Origin: Actinomycetota bacterium
GTDB lineage: Bacteria; Actinomycetota; Rubrobacteria; Rubrobacterales; Rubrobacteraceae
Assembly (NCBI GenBank): GCA_902812425.1
Contig: CADDZK010000001.1
Span: forward strand, 1 to 47,743
DNA: 47,743 nucleotides
Direction of reading: 5' to 3'
The notes beneath the pieces are model-generated. The model saw nothing but the letters and a program-made list of their open reading frames with translations, was not told where the DNA came from and did no database searches. The translations under genes and the position numbers were made by a program. Below, piece after piece: positions 17,282 through 25,551 of the stretch. The stretch's first letter is position 1. Every line of letters begins with the position of its first letter.

Positions 17282-17419
17282 ATGCGCGGAGCTCGGCCGG
17301 ACGATCACAAGGTGACGAATGTGAACCTCTATTCCTCCAACGGACATCTGCGCGATGAGGTTCCCGCCAGAGTCGGGCTCGGTTGCACAATCACTCACAC
17401 GTCATGGTTCGGGCGTTGA
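17282..17419 (+). CDS. Small ORF (45 aa) ahead of the Wzz-like gene
   Basis: It encodes 45 residues beginning MRGARPDDHKVTNVNLYSSN. AGGAG at 17268-17272 is 9 nt before ATG 17282, a good ribosome-binding site. The EPS-box lies 64 bp upstream, at the same spacing as for other genes, so this is likely the first coding frame of the transcript. There is no membrane segment and no known family. It could be a small protein or a leader peptide for the wzz-like gene 83 bp downstream. Coding status is unproven. Confidence 0.45.
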   Translation: MRGARPDDHKVTNVNLYSSNGHLRDEVPARVGLGCTITHTSWFGR

Positions 17420-17501
17420 GGAGAAGACCCAGCGTCCAGGCGAAAACGGTAAGATATTGACGCCTTCATCGTCCTGAGACAGGAGCGAAAGTGAACTACA
17501 C

Positions 17502-18299
17502 ATGGCAACTAATAGAAAGGACTTCGTCGCGATGAGCCACGAACCAAGGCTTGATGCCCTGTCGAGAGGAGCCCACGAAGGAGATTACATCCTCTCACTA
17601 GCAGATATCCTGCGGGTGCTCTTGCGACGCTGGTGGATAATAGCATTGTTCACGATCGCAACCCTCGGAGTTGCCGTCGGGTATAGCTACTTTCAGACGC
17701 CGAAATACGAAGCTTCTACTACGATACTGATCGGTCAGACTCAGAATAACACCAGTACATCGTCCACGTCCAACCTCTCGGCGAGCGATCTTCAGGGGCT
17801 TCAGACCCTGACAACAACGATGGCGGCGGCCATAACGAGCGACCGGATAGCCGCGGCTGTCATACAGGACCTGAACCTGTCGATAGCGCCGGAAGATCTC
17901 CTGAAAAACCTGAGCGCGCAGCAGGTCCCCGAAACCCAGTTCATCCAGATCACCTACCAGAGTGCCCACCCCGAGATGGCCAAGCGCGTAGTAGATGACA
18001 CGGGGCATCAGTTCTCCAGTCAGGTATCCGAGATCAGCCCGAACGCCAGCGGGGTGACCGCCACGATCTGGGATAAGGCGGCGGTCTCGGAGGAACCCGT
18101 GAGCCCCAACCGGTCTCGGGACGCGCTCCTGGGCTTCGCGGTGGGGGCGATGCTGGGCGTGCTCCTGTCGTTCTTGTTGGAGAACCTGGACAAAGGCTGG
18201 CGGTCGATCGAGGAGATAGAGCGAGCTTCCGGGTTACCCGCCCTCGGCGTCATTCCCAAGTTTGACCCTCCCAGGGACAAGAGCAGGAAGCGAGGTTAG
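17502..18299 (+). CDS. Wzz-like chain-length determinant / polysaccharide co-polymerase
   Basis: 265 aa from ATG 17502. ATG 17532 has the better ribosome-binding site (AAAGGA, 10 nt away) and may be the true start. Layout is that of the Wzz/CapA family: cytosolic N-tail, first membrane helix (about 44-63), an extracytoplasmic coiled domain with the PKYEASTTILI strand, a Pro-rich EEPVSPNRSRD motif and a second membrane helix (about 208-228), then a short cytosolic tail. It sets glycan chain length with the polymerase and normally needs the tyrosine kinase domain encoded next. The first loop (about 76-95) is Ser/Thr/Asn-rich. It is 4 bp from the kinase-like gene. Confidence 0.9.
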   Translation: MATNRKDFVAMSHEPRLDALSRGAHEGDYILSLADILRVLLRRWWIIALFTIATLGVAVGYSYFQTPKYEASTTILIGQTQNNTSTSSTSNLSASDLQGLQTLTTTMAAAITSDRIAAAVIQDLNLSIAPEDLLKNLSAQQVPETQFIQITYQSAHPEMAKRVVDDTGHQFSSQVSEISPNASGVTATIWDKAAVSEEPVSPNRSRDALLGFAVGAMLGVLLSFLLENLDKGWRSIEEIERASGLPALGVIPKFDPPRDKSRKRG

Positions 18300-18303
18300 G
18301 ATT

Positions 18304-19026
18304 ATGGGATCTCAGCTAAAACGTCGGGCCCGCACGGAGGTGGCGAAGGACGATTTCTCCGGGCGGCTGGCGACCCTCGACGATCCAGCGGGCCGCGCTT
18401 CCGAAGCCTACCGCTCGCTGCGTGCGAGCCTGCTGCGCACCCTGACGATGGCGCCTCCGGCGGTGGTCGTGTTGACGAGCCCCGGTCCCAGCGAGGGCAA
18501 GAGCACCACCTGCGCCAACCTGGGAGTGGCGCTCGCCCAGGCGGGTTACAAGACCCTCATAATGGACTGTAACCTGCGCACTCCGCTCCTGCACAAGGTC
18601 TTCGGTCTGTCCAACTCCTACGGCCTGGTGGACGTGCTGACGAACGGGCACAGCCTGCAAGACTTGCTGCGGGAACCGCCGCTTGCGAACCTGAATATCG
18701 TGACTGCCGGGCCTATACCTCCCAACCCGACGGAATTGCTGGGCTCCAGGCGGTTTTCGGAGGTCGTCAGAGAAGCACGAACGCGGTTCGACTATGTGCT
18801 TCTCGACTCCGCACACCTGCTGGCGGCGGGACCGCCTTCCATCGGAACCTTCGCAGATCCTCTCGAGCTAGCCTCTCGGGCTGACGGCGTCTTGCTTGTC
18901 CTGGACGCGCAGGACACCACCAGAGATGCTTTAAGACGCACCATGCATACCCTAGAGAGCGCTGGATCCAGTATCCTCGGTCTCGTCGTGAACAACGTCG
19001 AGCCCACTAGGCGGGGGCTTACGTGA
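18304..19026 (+). CDS. BY-kinase-like CpsD/CapB ATPase
   Basis: 240 aa, start ATG 18304. Walker A is SPGPSEGKSTT (59-69), Walker A' is LIMDCNLRTP (85-94; the usual DADLRRP has become DCNLRTP) and Walker B is YVLLDSAHLL, where most members have LDTPP. The N-terminal SEAYRSLRASLL matches the activator-contact helix of BY-kinases. The tail ends VEPTRRGLT without the tyrosine cluster used for autophosphorylation, so it may be an ATPase partner of the Wzz-like protein, not a canonical tyrosine kinase. It acts at the cytosolic face of the membrane. Confidence 0.87.
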   Translation: MGSQLKRRARTEVAKDDFSGRLATLDDPAGRASEAYRSLRASLLRTLTMAPPAVVVLTSPGPSEGKSTTCANLGVALAQAGYKTLIMDCNLRTPLLHKVFGLSNSYGLVDVLTNGHSLQDLLREPPLANLNIVTAGPIPPNPTELLGSRRFSEVVREARTRFDYVLLDSAHLLAAGPPSIGTFADPLELASRADGVLLVLDAQDTTRDALRRTMHTLESAGSSILGLVVNNVEPTRRGLT

Positions 19027-19107
19027 CCCTTCCCGCCGGGAAGCGATGTCAGAGGAGCACCGTAAAGGCAGATTCCGCGAACGGCCCGGGCACCGCTTTT
19101 TACGCGA

Positions 19108-19128
19108 GAATGTGCCATCTGGCAGATG
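19108..19128 (+). promoter_or_regulatory. EPS-box palindrome, copy 5
   Basis: Reads AATGTGCCATCTGGCAGATG from 19109, the best overall match to the consensus: ATGTGCCA and TGGCAGAT on either side of TC. It lies 66 bp before ATG 19194. Confidence 0.78.
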
Positions 19129-19193
19129 TAGAAGACCGCCAAGGTCATCATACTGTACTTAGTAACCAAATTTGTTTGATGGAGGCGAGAAGA

Positions 19194-19490
19194 ATGAACA
19201 AGAGCATCGTTACGCCCGTGGCTACACGTCTAGTCCTGCTGCCTTTGTCGATGCTCGTCCTAGTTCTGGGTCGGGCCGCGGCCGCATTCGCCGATACTCC
19301 CTTCGGCTCGCAGTATGGGAACCCCGCAGACCCCGCAAAGGACGCGGGCGTCGGACATCTGCTGGGAGGTATTGAGGGCGTGCTGCCCTCTACCGGCGGA
19401 CCGCTACTCTACCTGGCGCTACTGGGTGTTGTGTTGCTCTGCTGTGGTTCTGCTCTGCTTGTGCGGCGGGCAATGACTAGCCGCCGATAG
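19194..19490 (+). CDS. Tiny LPSTG sortase-anchored surface protein
   Basis: 98 aa. ATG 19194 has GGAGG 8 nt upstream; longer frames run into the EPS-box. The N-terminal signal peptide is residues 1-33 (AFA-like cleavage). A mature segment of about 30 residues follows, then LPSTG (64-68), a hydrophobic helix (71-90) and the tail RRAMTSRR: a complete sortase sorting signal. The exposed part is so short that it may act as a pilin-like subunit, spacer or glycan acceptor on the wall; that role is inference. No sortase gene is in the window. It is followed 42 bp later by the ligase-TPR gene and probably co-transcribed from the EPS-box promoter. Confidence 0.82.
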   Translation: MNKSIVTPVATRLVLLPLSMLVLVLGRAAAAFADTPFGSQYGNPADPAKDAGVGHLLGGIEGVLPSTGGPLLYLALLGVVLLCCGSALLVRRAMTSRR

Positions 19491-19532
19491 CCCAAAACGC
19501 TATCGGGTTCGACCAGCCCTCTTCCGAACTCG

Positions 19533-21563
19533 ATGCAGTACTCATCTAGGGAGGCTGCTCTCGGGTCCGATCTCCGGAGCGTGACCACGCCATCGAGTTC
19601 AAAGGTGCCGGTGTTCCGGCACCCGAGCTCTCACCCGAGCTCTTTTTCGGGAAGACGGCGCCGCGTGGCGCCGAGCCTAGCGCTGGTTGCCATAGTGCTG
19701 CTCGTCTCGTGGATGGGTGTCGCCGAGGGAGGCTACTTCCTCGGTGACTGGGCCCCCCTCGCCCTGTCGCTCGCCACACTCATGTTCGCGGTCTCGCTTG
19801 CTGGCTGGCCACCCATCCCAAGGTCCAGGGTAAGCATCGTGGCAACGGGCCTCTTCGCCCTGTACGCGGTATGGACTTTCCTCTCCCTGCTGTGGACGCC
19901 GGACCGGGGGGCGGCCTGGCTCGGTGCGGCGCAGACCCTATTTTATCTGCTCGTCTTCTGGATCAGTATCGGCCTGGTCTCGCGCGGAGCATCGCGCAGG
20001 TGGCTAGTTCTTGCTTCGGTTCTCTGCCCGGCTGCTGTCGCGGTGTCTACCGCGCTCATACTGGTCCCGCTTCTAGGGGAGCTCTTTGATAGGAACCGGC
20101 TGCTTGGAAGCGTCGGCTACTTCAACGGTGAGGCCGCTTTTCTGCTCGTTCCTTTCTGGGCAGCCATCTACCTTGCCGGCTCGCGGCGCACAAACCCTAT
20201 CGTCCGCGGCCTGATACTCGCCGGGGCGGTACCGGGCAGCGCCCTCATCATCCTGACTCAATCTCGTGGCGCTATGTTGGCTTTGGTCGTCTCGTCTTTC
20301 GTATACTTCCTGCTCTCGTGTCAGCGGCTGCGTGGTCTGTTGGTCCTCGCGCCAATTGCGGTGGCGGTGTACCTCAGTTTCCCGGGACTCAACAACGTCT
20401 ACCTTGAGTTCGTGCACGGCGGAGACCCTGCATCGGCGCTGAACCGGGCCTTGCCACTAGTCTGGCTCGCCACTGCCGGAGCCGGCCTCTTCGGTCTTCT
20501 CTGGGGGCTCGTGGACGAGAGGTGGAAGCCATCTACCGGCACCGTGCGCGCCGCCGGGACCATCGTGGTGGCTGGCGGCTTGGTAGCTCTCTCCCTCGGA
20601 GCTTACGTATCGTACGAGCGAACCGGCGAAGGTCCTCTGACCAGGGGCCAAGAGAAATGGGGAGCCTTTGTGGCCAACGATAAGGCAGGACAGGAGCAGA
20701 GCCGCTACCTTAGCGTCTCCGGCATGGGACGGTACACGTACTGGCAGGTGGCCTGGGAAGACTTCAGCACGCATCCCATCCTTGGCATCGGGACGCAGAA
20801 CTATCAGCAGACTTACTATCGGCTGCGCACGGAGCTAGCCGGCTCCGTTCGGCAGCCACACTCCCTACCTCTCGAGATACTCGCCGAGCGAGGCGCGGTC
20901 GGGGGGACGCTGTTTCTGGGGTTTCTGATCACTTGTCTCGTGGCCGGATCGTGGCGGGGGTTAAGACGGCTGGATGCCGAAGACAGGGCGCTCACCGGGG
21001 CTTTGGCAGCCTCAGTCATCTACTGGCTCGTTCACTCCAGCGTCGATTGGTTCTGGCAGATACCGGCCGTGACGCTGACGGCGATCCTGTACCTCGCGAT
21101 GCTCGCGGCCCCATGGAGCGCGACTCCGTCAGAGGCGGCACCCGCCCGCTGGTCCCTGCGTCTGTGCGGGGCCACGCTCGCCGCTGTGATCATAGTCGCC
21201 GTGGCCCCGCTCTACATCGCCGACCGTTACCTGACGCAGAGCTACGCTGCGGAAGACCCGCGAACGGCTCTAGCCCTGGTCGCGAGAGCAGAGACGTTCA
21301 ACCCCGTGGACCCATATCTGCCGCAACACGAGGCCGAGCTGGCCGTGCGCATAAAGGACTGGCCCCGCGCCACCCAGGCCTACGAGCGTTCCATAGAGTT
21401 GAACCCCCGCAGCTACGTGCCATACGAGCTAATGGCCTCCTATTACGAGCGCAGGGGAGATGCCAAGAAGGCACTCTCGTTGTATCACGAGGCTTCTTCT
21501 CTTAACCCACTCGCAAGTGACGTGCGCCGCGACGTCGTACGGATGGAGCGCCAGACGCGCTAG
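19533..21563 (+). CDS. O-antigen ligase/polymerase with C-terminal TPR
   Basis: 676 aa. A cytosolic basic N-tail (1-47) is followed by about 12 membrane segments (50-560). The large external loop carries HPILGIGTQNYQQTY and QPHSLPLEILAERG, the Wzy_C/WaaL signature with its conserved His and Glu. Residues about 575-670 form two to three TPR units (TALALVARAETFNP, ATQAYERSIELNP, KKALSLYHEASSLNP). This O-antigen ligase plus TPR layout is known in Gram-positives and protein O-glycosylation systems; the TPR may recruit the acceptor protein. It is the second family member in the window. Its last codon is 15 bp from the convergent flippase gene. Confidence 0.9.
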   Translation: MQYSSREAALGSDLRSVTTPSSSKVPVFRHPSSHPSSFSGRRRRVAPSLALVAIVLLVSWMGVAEGGYFLGDWAPLALSLATLMFAVSLAGWPPIPRSRVSIVATGLFALYAVWTFLSLLWTPDRGAAWLGAAQTLFYLLVFWISIGLVSRGASRRWLVLASVLCPAAVAVSTALILVPLLGELFDRNRLLGSVGYFNGEAAFLLVPFWAAIYLAGSRRTNPIVRGLILAGAVPGSALIILTQSRGAMLALVVSSFVYFLLSCQRLRGLLVLAPIAVAVYLSFPGLNNVYLEFVHGGDPASALNRALPLVWLATAGAGLFGLLWGLVDERWKPSTGTVRAAGTIVVAGGLVALSLGAYVSYERTGEGPLTRGQEKWGAFVANDKAGQEQSRYLSVSGMGRYTYWQVAWEDFSTHPILGIGTQNYQQTYYRLRTELAGSVRQPHSLPLEILAERGAVGGTLFLGFLITCLVAGSWRGLRRLDAEDRALTGALAASVIYWLVHSSVDWFWQIPAVTLTAILYLAMLAAPWSATPSEAAPARWSLRLCGATLAAVIIVAVAPLYIADRYLTQSYAAEDPRTALALVARAETFNPVDPYLPQHEAELAVRIKDWPRATQAYERSIELNPRSYVPYELMASYYERRGDAKKALSLYHEASSLNPLASDVRRDVVRMERQTR

Positions 21564-21578
21564 TAACACGCCCGAACT

Positions 21579-23138
21579 CTAGCTACCGCGGGCGGCGCGG
21601 GCGCGCAGCTTGGTCGTCCCCTGCTGGAGGGTCTCCCACAAAGGAGTCAGGAACTTGCGGTCGCTCGGACTCAGTCCCACAGCCAACAGCAGTATCGCAA
21701 ACAGTGCCACGAACAGAGAGCTGAAAACGAGTACGGTGGGTATTGGGGAGGAGAATGAAAACTCCAATCTCGCCAGATAAACGCCCATGGCGGCAAGGGT
21801 CCCTGCGGCGATTGGCCTCACGTACTCGCGGCTGTAGGGCCAGAATCCCAGTAGCCGCCGGACGGCCAGGAGGCTGATGGCGTTCATCAAGAATATCGCG
21901 GCCGCCGTGGCGATGCCCGCGCCGAGAGCGCCGTACATCGGGACCAGAACGAAGTTCGCCGCTACGCCGATCACGGCCGAGCCCGCCGTCGCCATCATCA
22001 GCACGGTCTGGTGGCGGGTCATGGCCAGCATACGCTGGGTGGGCCCGACCGAGGAGTTGAATAGCTGGGCCACGGCTATGGCGACAAGTACCACCCATCC
22101 GGAGACAAACTGAGGACCAATTATCTGCAGTATGTCTCTGCCCAGTAGTATGGTGATCAGGAAGATCGCGAACGCACCAGTGAAGACCCACCGGGAGACA
22201 TCCTGGTAGAGGCGGCTGAGATCTTCCATGAGGTTCTTCCTGTAGAGGCTGGAGATGATCGGGGAGAATATCCCGTTGAACGCGAAGAGCACCAGCGCCG
22301 AGAGCATCGCCGTGCGGGCAGCGGCGTTGTAGATACCCACCGCACTGGCCGTCGCGAAGATGCCGAGCACGGTCACCGCAGTCCAACTGTTGATACGCTG
22401 CGTAACGTTGGAAATGATCAGGGGCCAGGAGTGATTAAACAGCTTTCTGGTCTCGAACGCGGTGGAACTATTCCTGTCCGTCAGCTTGGGGAACATCCGC
22501 TTCAAGTAGTACAGAGCCGCGAGAGAGCCGACCACGGTGGAGATAACGTAGGCGAACGCCGCTCCCATTATGTCGGCCCCGAGCAGGTAGAAGACCGCTA
22601 TGAGAACGAAGCTCACCACGGGCTGTATGACCTGCTGCACGTAGATCAGGTACTTGACGGTCTTGAATCCCACCGTGGCGTAGAGGGCCATATTCATCAC
22701 GGTCAGGAACGGCAGTGAGACCGAGAAGACCTTGAAGATAATCTCCAGAGGTGGCTTATGGAAGACTTCGCCGGCGAGAAAACCCGCGTTGAAGAAGATC
22801 AGGGCTGCGATCACCACGCTCAACGCGAACGGGGCGAAGAGGGCCATCAAGATAGTGCCGCGCACCCTGGAAGCGTCCTTCTCGGCCCTGTAGTAAGCCA
22901 CGTAGCGCACAACGCCGTTGTCCATCCCGAACTGGGACAAGACGTTTGTAAGCTCGACCAGCGTGATCGCGAGTACATAGAACCCGAGCTGCGCAGGGCC
23001 GTACATCCACGCCAGAGCTACCTGGGTAGCGTAGGTGAAGATCCGTCCCAGCCCCTGGCCCACGAAGCTTATCCCGGCTCCGCGGGCGATCCTGCTTACA
23101 TGAGCATCGTAGTGCTCTTTGTCGGGATGAGTACTCAA
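21579..23138 (-). CDS. Wzx-like polysaccharide flippase (MOP superfamily)
   Basis: 519 aa with about 14 hydrophobic segments, starting with RIARGAGISFVGQGLGRIFTY, the typical opening of the Polysacc_synt / MOP exporter group. It flips lipid-linked repeat units to the outer face for the polymerase. The apparent start is TTG 23138 with a weak upstream site. It lies 25 bp after the 68-aa gene and follows the priming sugar transferase in the same orientation, so priming, the small protein and flipping are probably one operon. Confidence 0.92.
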   Translation of the reverse strand: MSTHPDKEHYDAHVSRIARGAGISFVGQGLGRIFTYATQVALAWMYGPAQLGFYVLAITLVELTNVLSQFGMDNGVVRYVAYYRAEKDASRVRGTILMALFAPFALSVVIAALIFFNAGFLAGEVFHKPPLEIIFKVFSVSLPFLTVMNMALYATVGFKTVKYLIYVQQVIQPVVSFVLIAVFYLLGADIMGAAFAYVISTVVGSLAALYYLKRMFPKLTDRNSSTAFETRKLFNHSWPLIISNVTQRINSWTAVTVLGIFATASAVGIYNAAARTAMLSALVLFAFNGIFSPIISSLYRKNLMEDLSRLYQDVSRWVFTGAFAIFLITILLGRDILQIIGPQFVSGWVVLVAIAVAQLFNSSVGPTQRMLAMTRHQTVLMMATAGSAVIGVAANFVLVPMYGALGAGIATAAAIFLMNAISLLAVRRLLGFWPYSREYVRPIAAGTLAAMGVYLARLEFSFSSPIPTVLVFSSLFVALFAILLLAVGLSPSDRKFLTPLWETLQQGTTKLRARAARGS

Positions 23139-23163
23139 CTATCGTCTCGTCTTCTCTACCGGG

Positions 23164-23370
23164 CTAGCCCGTATACCTCAGCGCCCCGGACTCCGAGGGG
23201 GTCTCCTCTGCCACGAAGAAAGTATCAGGCTTGATGGGGAATACCACCCTGACCTCGCTGCCCGAATAGCGGGCGTTGGTGATACGCAAGGCCTGCTCGA
23301 TGCTGTCGGCCCGTACCGTCACCCGGAAACCGGCATCTTCCGGGCCGACCTCAACTGATACCCTGATCAA
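23164..23370 (-). CDS. 68-aa conserved-looking small protein
   Basis: 68 aa, TTG start behind a GGGAG/GAGG stretch. It reads as a compact alternating beta-alpha-beta sequence (MIRVSVEVGPEDAGFRVTV, then a helix with EQALRITNARYSG and a strand VRVVFPIKPD). No membrane segment or cysteine. I do not recognise the family. Because it sits between the priming transferase and the flippase with short gaps, it may be a small accessory or regulatory subunit of the export step. Codon use and composition look genuinely coding. Confidence 0.7.
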   Translation of the reverse strand: MIRVSVEVGPEDAGFRVTVRADSIEQALRITNARYSGSEVRVVFPIKPDTFFVAEETPSESGALRYTG

Positions 23371-23447
23371 GAACCTCTACTCCCAGATCTCTCGGCTTCA
23401 TGGTGGAAGGGCGATACCCAGCGTATTCGAGCAGGCGTGCTGAAGTC

Positions 23448-24938
23448 TCAATAGGCGTCCTTCCTGCTCATAAGGCACCGAACGGTGCGGAAGAGGAGCA
23501 CGAGGTCCAGCCATACTGACCAGTCGCGCACGTAGCGGGCGTCCATATCCACCCTATAGGCGAAGGAGGTCCCGTTGCGTCCGGATACCTGCCACGGACC
23601 CGTGATCCCCGGGAGGACCCGCAGGATCTCGCCCTGAGTAGCCCCTATGTCATCGGACTCGCGAGGCAGGTATGGTCGGGGACCGACCAAGCTCATCTCT
23701 CCGCGCAGGACGTTCCATAACTGCGGCAACTCGTCCAGGCTCGTCTTCCGCAACAGCCTCCCCACCCGCGTGACGCGCGGATCGTCGCGCAGCTTGTGGT
23801 ACTTCATATACTCTTCTCTCGCCGCTGCGTCTTCCCTGAGCAACCGCCGCAAGGCGTCCTCGGCGTCAGGCACCATAGTCCTGAACTTGATGCAAGGGAA
23901 CAGCTTGCCGTCGCGTCCCAACCGCTGGTCCGCATAGAAGATAGAACCACCGGATTCCGCCCACACGAGCAACGAGAGCACCGCGATGAGAGGGAGTGCG
24001 AAGATCCCCCCCGCCAGCGTCGCCGCCAGGTCGAGCGTACGCTTGAGACGCTGCGCCCAGGGGTTCAGCAGGTTGTGCTCTACTTCGACCCCGAAGGTAC
24101 CTGCGAAGTCCCTGGCCACTACTGCAGAGTTGGTGATGCCTTCCAGGTTGGGGATCACCACGATATGCCGGAATGTGTCGCCGAAAAGGCTCACGAGCCT
24201 CGCCAGGCGCTCGCGTCGCACGTAGGGCATGGCGAAGATGGCCGTCTCTATACCGCGTTGCTTGGCCGCGCTAATGGCGTCAGCCAGGGTACCGCCGTAA
24301 GGGACGCCCTCGACCTCGCCCTCCGCCGGGGTCAGATGGTTATCGAAGACGCCAATCGGTCTGAGCCCGAGCTGCCACTCCCTGCGCAAGGCCCTCAACA
24401 CGCGGGCTCCCGCTTCATGGGCGCCGAGCACGACGACCGGCTTCCCCCACACGCCCATCCGCATCAGCATGTACTTGACCCCGTAACGCGCCACGGGCGC
24501 CGCTAGCAACAGGCCGAAGGAACTTCCGAAAAGCATCAGCCGGGAGAGCGTGTCGTCCGCGTGGAAGGCGAGCGCGAAAACCGCGGTGATGGCCAACGTG
24601 GTGAGCAAGGCAAGTGTCTGCCGCCGCAGCTCATCTATTTGTCCCATCCCATAGCCGGGGTAAAGACCCGATAATCCACGCAGGCCAACCCATGCGACGA
24701 CGTATGGGAAGAAGCCCACGACAGAGACGATCGACAGCTGGCCATGGCCGAGAACCTGCTGTACGGCGAAGAATATCTCCCAGACGACAGTCGCAAGCAA
24801 AACGTCGGCGAGCACAAGAGTGGGGATCACTATCGCCTGACCCACTAGCCCTTTGACCTGGCGCCTCGCCGCGCCCGCGTGCATTGTTCCTGGTGTTGGG
24901 GCCGGCTGTGCGACCTTGGCCTCCATAGTGCTAGACAC
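23448..24938 (-). CDS. Polyprenyl-phosphate sugar-1-phosphate transferase (WbaP/WcaJ type)
   Basis: 496 aa from GTG 24938 (AGGAGG 11 nt upstream; ATG 24926 is an alternative). Four or five N-terminal membrane helices (about 30-165) are followed by a CoA-binding-like domain (VVVLGAHEAGARVLRAL, about 165-290). The catalytic bacterial-sugar-transferase domain (about 300-496) has KRTLDLAATLAGG, FPCIKFRTMVPDAED, LRKTSLDELPQLWNVL and GEMSLVGPRP. It loads the first sugar phosphate on undecaprenyl phosphate and so commits the pathway. The EPS-box lies 71 bp upstream, placing the committing step under the shared operator. Confidence 0.93.
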   Translation of the reverse strand: MSSTMEAKVAQPAPTPGTMHAGAARRQVKGLVGQAIVIPTLVLADVLLATVVWEIFFAVQQVLGHGQLSIVSVVGFFPYVVAWVGLRGLSGLYPGYGMGQIDELRRQTLALLTTLAITAVFALAFHADDTLSRLMLFGSSFGLLLAAPVARYGVKYMLMRMGVWGKPVVVLGAHEAGARVLRALRREWQLGLRPIGVFDNHLTPAEGEVEGVPYGGTLADAISAAKQRGIETAIFAMPYVRRERLARLVSLFGDTFRHIVVIPNLEGITNSAVVARDFAGTFGVEVEHNLLNPWAQRLKRTLDLAATLAGGIFALPLIAVLSLLVWAESGGSIFYADQRLGRDGKLFPCIKFRTMVPDAEDALRRLLREDAAAREEYMKYHKLRDDPRVTRVGRLLRKTSLDELPQLWNVLRGEMSLVGPRPYLPRESDDIGATQGEILRVLPGITGPWQVSGRNGTSFAYRVDMDARYVRDWSVWLDLVLLFRTVRCLMSRKDAY

Positions 24939-25008
24939 GATTGCGACGACCTCCTGCCAGGAGTCAATAGTTCGTTAATGTGATGTTAAATAGGTCGCCT
25001 CTTGGCAG

Positions 25009-25029
25009 CATCGGCCAGGTGGCACATTT
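25009..25029 (-). promoter_or_regulatory. EPS-box palindrome, copy 6
   Basis: On the minus strand reads AATGTGCCACCTGGCCGATG. The core is TGCCACCTGGC, with A to C after it. It lies 71 bp upstream of the priming sugar transferase start. Confidence 0.75.
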
Positions 25030-25140
25030 CCCTATCCCCAGTTGCGGCAGGGCTATCGGCGCGGACGCACGAGATGTTCATCCCCGCGAGAGCTGCCGTC
25101 CTACGCGTTCCGTAACGCCCACACCTCTAAAACCCGTAAA

Positions 25141-25176
25141 GAAAGGGCCAGAGCCCCGTAGGACTGTGGCCCTTTC
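25141..25176 (-). terminator. Hairpin terminator
   Basis: Arms GAAAGGGCCA (25141-25150) and TGGCCCTTTC (25167-25176) pair perfectly. On the minus strand the hairpin is followed by TTTACGGGTTTT, giving a U-rich tail, so it fits a terminator for minus-strand transcription. Confidence 0.65.
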
Positions 25177-25429
25177 CCCGCGTCCTCCAACCCATGAAGG
25201 AGGTCATCGCTTCATGAGCTTAAACCATCTTCGGGGGTGCGCGCATCGGTAGAATGGCACATCTTCTGCACGAAAGAGGACGCCAACGCGAGGTGAACAG
25301 TAGGGGACTATTCAATATAGGCTGCCTGGCCCATGTAGTGCTAGGGGCTTAGAGCCCATACTTAGGATAACGCTGCAGCGCAAGGGGCGAGGGTCTTAGA
25401 CCGACGGGTCAGTGGGTCCCGGACTCCTC

Positions 25430-25472
25430 GATGGGGCGAGGGTTGTTCATCCAGGATACCCCTCGCCCCATC
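25430..25472. terminator. 13-bp GC-rich hairpin downstream of the beta-helix gene
   Basis: Arms GATGGGGCGAGGG (25430-25442) and CCCTCGCCCCATC (25460-25472) are perfectly complementary with a 17-nt loop. It lies 80 bp beyond the minus-strand stop codon at 25552. There is no clear U-tract, so it may be an mRNA 3'-end stabiliser or a weak terminator. Confidence 0.6.
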
Positions 25473-25551
25473 GCGCTCATCTCTTGCTACGTTCCGGGGC
25501 CACTACTCTTCTACGCGCTTGATCGAAGAAGAGCAGGACCCCTGCTCTCTA

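Larger units (their letters stand above)
25030..25551. other. Gene-free stretch with two hairpins
   Basis: No gene supported. It contains a minus-strand terminator hairpin (25141-25176), a degenerate half copy of the EPS-box near 25243-25263 on the minus strand, and a long GC hairpin (25430-25472) 80 bp past the beta-helix gene's stop codon. Confidence 0.6.

Noticed and set aside
25243-25263. Possible eleventh copy of the palindrome on the minus strand (ATGTGCCATTCTACCGATG)
   Set aside because: Only the left half-site and the terminal GATG match; no gene follows. Kept out of the operator list as too degenerate.
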